From contig JAIGNY010002845.1 in assembly GCA_020152595.1 (NCBI GenBank), positions 1,066,001 through 1,130,000 of the forward strand: 64,000 nt of DNA. Direction: 5' to 3'. Origin of the DNA: Chiridota heheva. Lineage: Eukaryota; Echinodermata; Holothuroidea; Apodida; Chiridotidae. Positions within the stretch are counted from its first letter, which is position 1. Every line of letters begins with the position of its first letter. The notes below the pieces were generated by a model. That model did no database searches. It saw nothing but the letters and a program-made list of their open reading frames with translations, and was not told the DNA's origin. A program made the position numbers and the translations under genes. Below, piece after piece: positions 60,926-64,000 of the stretch.

Positions 60926-61289
60926 AAGCATCTTCACGGACAATAATCCCAAAACCCAAATCATATCAATGTCCAACTTCTGGACATCAGTTGGCGGGAT
61001 CACGTTACAAATAATAAGGTATATATGGCAACTTTCCTCTGCAATCAGAGACTGTAAAATGGAGACAACTACAATTTGCTGGACACTAATTGCGCATAAA
61101 AAGATCAACAGATCTCTCATTTGATCTTCTAGGAACCTTCTGGGGGAAACGTGGTAGAAGGGAAATGTGTTATCCTAACATCATGTATTCAGACATAGCA
61201 TTCAATACAAACGAGATCCAGTAACTCATGGATAAAGCTACCTGGTACCACTTTGTCAAAGCTGCTTCTACTATTCTGTCTACGGACGA

Positions 61290-61850
61290 CAGATGATGAT
61301 GATGATGATGATAATGATGATGCAAATGATGATTATGGTGATGATGATGATGCAAATTATGATGATGATACTAATGATGATGATTATGGTGATGATGATG
61401 ATAATGATGATGCAAATGATGATGATACTAATGACGATGCAAATTATGATGATGATATTAATGATGATGATAATGATGATGCAAATGATGATGATGATAA
61501 ATGATGCAAATTATGATATGATACTACTGATGATGATTATGATGATGATGATAATAATGATGATGCAAATTATGATTATGGTGATGATGATTTATGGTGA
61601 TGATGATGATGCAAATGATGATTATGATTATGATTCTGATGAAGATGAAGATGAAGATTAAGATGATGATGATGATGATGATAAAGATGAAGATGAAGAT
61701 GATGATGAAGATGATGATAAGGATGATGATACAGATGATGATGCAGATGATGATACGGATGATTATGAAGATGATGGATGATGATGGTGATGTTCGTGAT
61801 GGTGATGGTCTTGATGGTGGTGGTGATGATGATTGATGAGGATGTTCATC
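61290..61850. repeat. GAT/ATG-rich imperfect trinucleotide tract
   Basis: Imperfect GAT repeats with AAT, GCA and GGT interruptions; the 3' part is GAA/GAT-rich. Frames reading poly-Asp, poly-Met or poly-Ile are artefacts. In gene sense it starts about 25 bases after the donor at 61882. Confidence 0.95.
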
Positions 61851-61882
61851 ATGAAAATGTTGCATGATGGTGACCTTCTTAC

Positions 61883-62031
61883 CAGTTCCTAAAGGCAATA
61901 CTGCAATGGCAGGGTAGCTACACACCGATTCCTGGCCTACGTCATCTAAGCACTGTAGTACCCATCCAACTGTGCCGTCTCCGCCACATATGATGATACG
62001 ATACTCTTTCACTTTGCTGAATACATGCAAC
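61883..62031 (-). CDS. DGKQ: Diacylglycerol kinase exon: ATP-binding glycine-rich loop
   Basis: The acceptor reads CTTCCCAG and the donor GTAAGAAG. It enters with one base completing a Gly codon, then reads [40 protein letters not shown] and AIAVLPLGT, leaving one base of the next Gly codon. CGGDGT at exon residues 15-20 is the glycine-rich loop that binds ATP in diacylglycerol kinases; changing its second Gly inactivates family members. PLGTG continues to ND in the next exon. [16 protein letters not shown] resembles theta and dgk-1 forms. A 560-bp GAT/ATG repeat begins about 25 bases past the donor within the intron. Confidence 0.96.
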
Positions 62032-62094
62032 CTGGGAAGAGTCAGAGAGATACTAGATCACAAAGAGGCAAAACATACAAGGTATTCAAAATCA

Positions 62095-62275
62095 AAATCC
62101 ACCACTTGTTAGGCCTAAAGTTTCTTCCTAATAAACATCCATGCACAGGGGTCGCGTACACTGTGCTATTTAAACTGCACTATACATATGTGAACTGGTT
62201 ATATACTAGCCCCACAATAACCACCACAAAAACATCGTGAGCATTATGTGTAAAATAAGCAAAGTATGTAACAAA
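62095..62275. repeat. Dispersed repeat family A, partial copy
   Basis: CACCACTTGTTAGGCC, ACTGTGCTATTTAAACTGCA and TATACTAGCCCCACAATAAC match 62284-62618 in the same orientation, directly upstream of it. Confidence 0.75.
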
Positions 62276-62283
62276 ACTTGATA

Positions 62284-62618
62284 ACCATATTTGACGTATT
62301 CAGCGCCGGGAGGCGCTTACGAAAACAGAATTGCACCACTTTTAGGCCAAAATTTATTTTCTCCTAACATGTGCTCTTGTTCCGGGCTACGTACAGCGTG
62401 CTATTCAAACTGCATTGTGTGAACTGTTTCTATACTAGCCCCACAATAACCATGACCTGCCACCAAGAAAGATCGTGAGCGTCAGATGCAAAACAAGCAA
62501 ATAAATTGATACTGTAACAAAAGTATTTTTGACATCTTTCAAGTAATCAAATGAATTATGTTATCAGTCAAAAAATATTGGGTGGGCTCTTATTGGAGCA
62601 TTATACGTCAAATACGGT
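62284..62618. repeat. Family A element with 16-bp terminal inverted repeats (335 bp)
   Basis: It starts ACCATATTTGACGTAT and ends ATACGTCAAATACGGT, which are inverted copies with one mismatch. The interior (GCGCCGGGAGGCGCTTACG, GAATTGCACCACTTTTAGGC) is non-coding. This looks like the complete form of a small non-autonomous DNA transposon; other copies here are partial. Confidence 0.78.
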
Positions 62619-62639
62619 ATTTTTAGTCTTTAAAATAAT

Positions 62640-63189
62640 CAAATGAATCACGTTAGAGCAGATGGGGGCAGATAATTTCAATTGTTACTTACTTATAAAG
62701 CACAAATACTATAAAAAAATAAAACATGTCGAATACGGTAATAAAACAGAAATATTTTCTTCAACACTAAATCCTAAAACTTTCCATAAGGTGACATCCC
62801 TAGACGTTACTTTGTGAGCATTACGAAAAGAATTCTTGCCCTGTCATGGGAATTTTAACATTAGACTAGTGTAACTTTTAATACTCGTGTTCTTGAAAAA
62901 TTACTTCTGTATTCATTACAAATAATTATGGTTGATTTGAATATTTGCATTAAAGGTGTTGCATATCACAATAACTGTGTTCGATTATTCTAGAGACTCC
63001 ACAATAATACAGGCAAGTGCTTCTTGAAGTTTCTTCAAGATTGAATGCATATAAAGTTTGTTTTAAAGAAATTGTGTGTAGAAATTTATCTACCAGAGTA
63101 TGCCTTTGTATTCTACAAGTTGTATTTACTGCTTTTCATAAAATGCTTTTAGTTTTCACATACTAATTGATTGATGTTATAATTGTATT
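62640..63189. other. Kinase intron segment, nothing recognised
   Basis: AT-rich intron DNA without a recognisable feature. Confidence 0.45.
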
Positions 63190-63425
63190 AACGTATTCAA
63201 TGTAAGAAGTGCCTGGGGGGCGGCATACAAGAATAGAATTGCACCACTTTTTAGGCCAGAAGATACTTCCTAATAGCGCTAATGCTCAGTACAGCGTGCT
63301 AGTGGAACTATTGGAACATTGTGTGAGCTGGTTCTATACTAGCCCTACAGTAACCACCACACAAACATCGTGAACGTCAGACGTAAAATAAGCAAATAAT
63401 GTAACAAAACTTATGTAAAGTCTTC
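63190..63425. repeat. Dispersed repeat family A, partial copy
   Basis: TTAACGTATTCAATGTAAG, AATAGAATTGCACCACTTTT and GGTTCTATACTAGCCCTACA match the family A element, but the right end is missing. Confidence 0.75.
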
Positions 63426-63681
63426 ATATACTTTTCAACTTTGGTTTCAATTAAATGTCAAACAAACAAGGATTTTCAATTTCATTCTACCACTCTAATT
63501 TTCAAACCATGTTATCACAGACAAAGATAAAGATTTTCCAATATCTGCAAAATTTATTTACGCTACCAGTATTTAATTTAAGTATGTAACCATTTTTAGG
63601 TACTCGGCCCTGAGCATGCCACATAGTGACTGCAACCATGAGATCTAACCTACTCATTGGTTCAGAGCTTGTTAATCTTAC

Positions 63682-63831
63682 CCTGGTAATGGGCCTCCTT
63701 GTACAAGGTCAAAGACTTGACATGGATTGAGAATCTTCTTGAATACATCCATGACCTCTAACCCCTGGCACCCACCACTTTTGACGTTTGAACGCTAGTA
63801 GCGGTAGGGCATCCTGTGGTAAAGCCTCAAC
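63682..63831 (-). CDS. DGKQ: Diacylglycerol kinase exon: start of catalytic domain, with frameshift
   Basis: The acceptor reads GACACCAG before 63831; the donor is GTAAGA after 63682. From the acceptor the frame gives VEALPQDALPLLAF; the downstream frame gives NVKSGGCQGLEVM, then DVFKKILNPCQVFDL and VQGGPLPG. In the family these blocks are contiguous as PLLVFVNxKSGG. Here TTC is followed by A and then AAC, so the two halves are out of frame at 63789. That is as if two bases of one codon were missing (or one added). The exon would be 152 bases and phase 0 to 2 if intact. The rest of the gene shows no decay, so a sequencing or assembly error or a rare allele is likelier than a dead gene. Confidence 0.88.
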
Positions 63832-63904
63832 CTGGTGTCAAAAAATTCAATTAATCAATTAATATTTACCTAGTATGTATTTCAAACTTTCAGAACGTGA
63901 TTCT

Positions 63905-64000
63905 TTATAAGATTAGTTCAGTGGTGAAGCATATCCATCTAATATGAAAGAGGACTTTAAAAGAAACAAAATGGTAAAGAAAGAACTCAAAAATCTTATT
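63905..64000 (+). repeat. Family B element, cut by the window edge
   Basis: TAAGATTAGTTCAGTGGTGA, GAGGACTTTAAAAGAAACAA and AACTCAAAAATCTTATT match the start of 56682-56940. Confidence 0.7.

Larger units (their letters stand above)
43241..63831 (-). other. DGKQ: Diacylglycerol kinase gene, theta-like, 3' half with alternative last exons
   Basis: Seven internal exons plus two alternative terminal exons read in order on the minus strand, with GT-AG introns. The enzyme family phosphorylates diacylglycerol to phosphatidic acid at membranes, ending diacylglycerol signalling and making a new lipid messenger. The exons total 1042 bases, or 1044 after allowing for the 2-bp lesion in the first, which is exactly 348 codons. 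The tail adds 39 or 45 residues. Motifs: [82 protein letters not shown] and VDGEPW. NVKSGGCQG and GLRSGTRLAQGAH favour theta/dgk-1 over other types. C1, proline-rich and RA/PH regions must lie past 64000. Introns are 0.5-10.5 kb and packed with repeats. Confidence 0.93.

Noticed and set aside
60425..60927. Minus-strand frames rich in VPEVPGAGG
   Set aside because: Produced by the 16-bp minisatellite inside a SINE.
61253..61836. Poly-Asp, poly-Met and poly-Ile frames
   Set aside because: Translation of an imperfect GAT repeat in an intron. Only the minus-strand piece above 61883 is real coding sequence.

Overview
The window looks like nuclear DNA of an animal, most likely a marine invertebrate; an echinoderm or other invertebrate deuterostome is my best guess, not proven. 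Coding sequence is sparse and split by introns with normal GT-AG borders. Repeats dominate: non-LTR retrotransposon remnants, tRNA-derived SINEs, small foldback elements and many unrelated tandem arrays. There are no operons, bacterial genes or CRISPR arrays.

The one well-supported host gene is the 3' half of a diacylglycerol kinase, best matched to the theta type (DGKQ, C. elegans dgk-1), on the minus strand from 63831 down to 43241. Seven internal exons (63682-63831, 61883-62031, 60149-60257, 58614-58823, 57917-58072, 56022-56190, 53843-53941) join in compatible phases. They encode the catalytic domain, with its GGDGT glycine-rich loop and PLGTGND motif, and then the accessory domain, ending near the VDGEPW motif. 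After that come two alternative terminal exons (50296-50415 and 43241-43378). Both begin with nearly the same basic peptide and end in different tails. The 5' exons (C1 and RA/PH-like regions) would lie beyond the right edge. The exon at 63682-63831 carries an apparent 2-bp deletion just before the NVKSGG motif.

Layout from left to right. 1-1490: tandemly duplicated remnant of a non-LTR reverse transcriptase. 2140-5488: a longer CR1/L2-like retrotransposon, minus strand, broken by frameshifts. 5489-8252 and 10003-12910: two direct copies of a 2.8-2.9 kb module, each with a 61-bp minisatellite whose unit can fold. 12911-24500: mostly unannotated, with a foldback element at 20241-20410 and a tandem duplication at 21958-23560. 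24550-27520: three retrotransposon fragments. 28720-36500: four tandem arrays (19, 16-17, 57-58 and 22 bp). 36500-43240: intergenic or 3'-flanking DNA with short arrays and dispersed repeats. 43241-63831: the kinase gene, whose introns hold a 21-22-bp array (3.5 kb), a 51-bp array (2.15 kb), a GAT tract, SINEs and foldback elements.

The most interesting observation is the pair of duplicated, presumably mutually exclusive kinase C-terminal exons, each lying downstream of an intron loaded with its own satellite. Next come the 51-bp intronic satellite, which is open in several frames and shows 408-bp higher-order spacing, and a SINE whose Pol III promoter boxes are pushed apart by a 16-bp minisatellite. 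Long open frames in the satellites are by-products of repeat length and are not called as genes.
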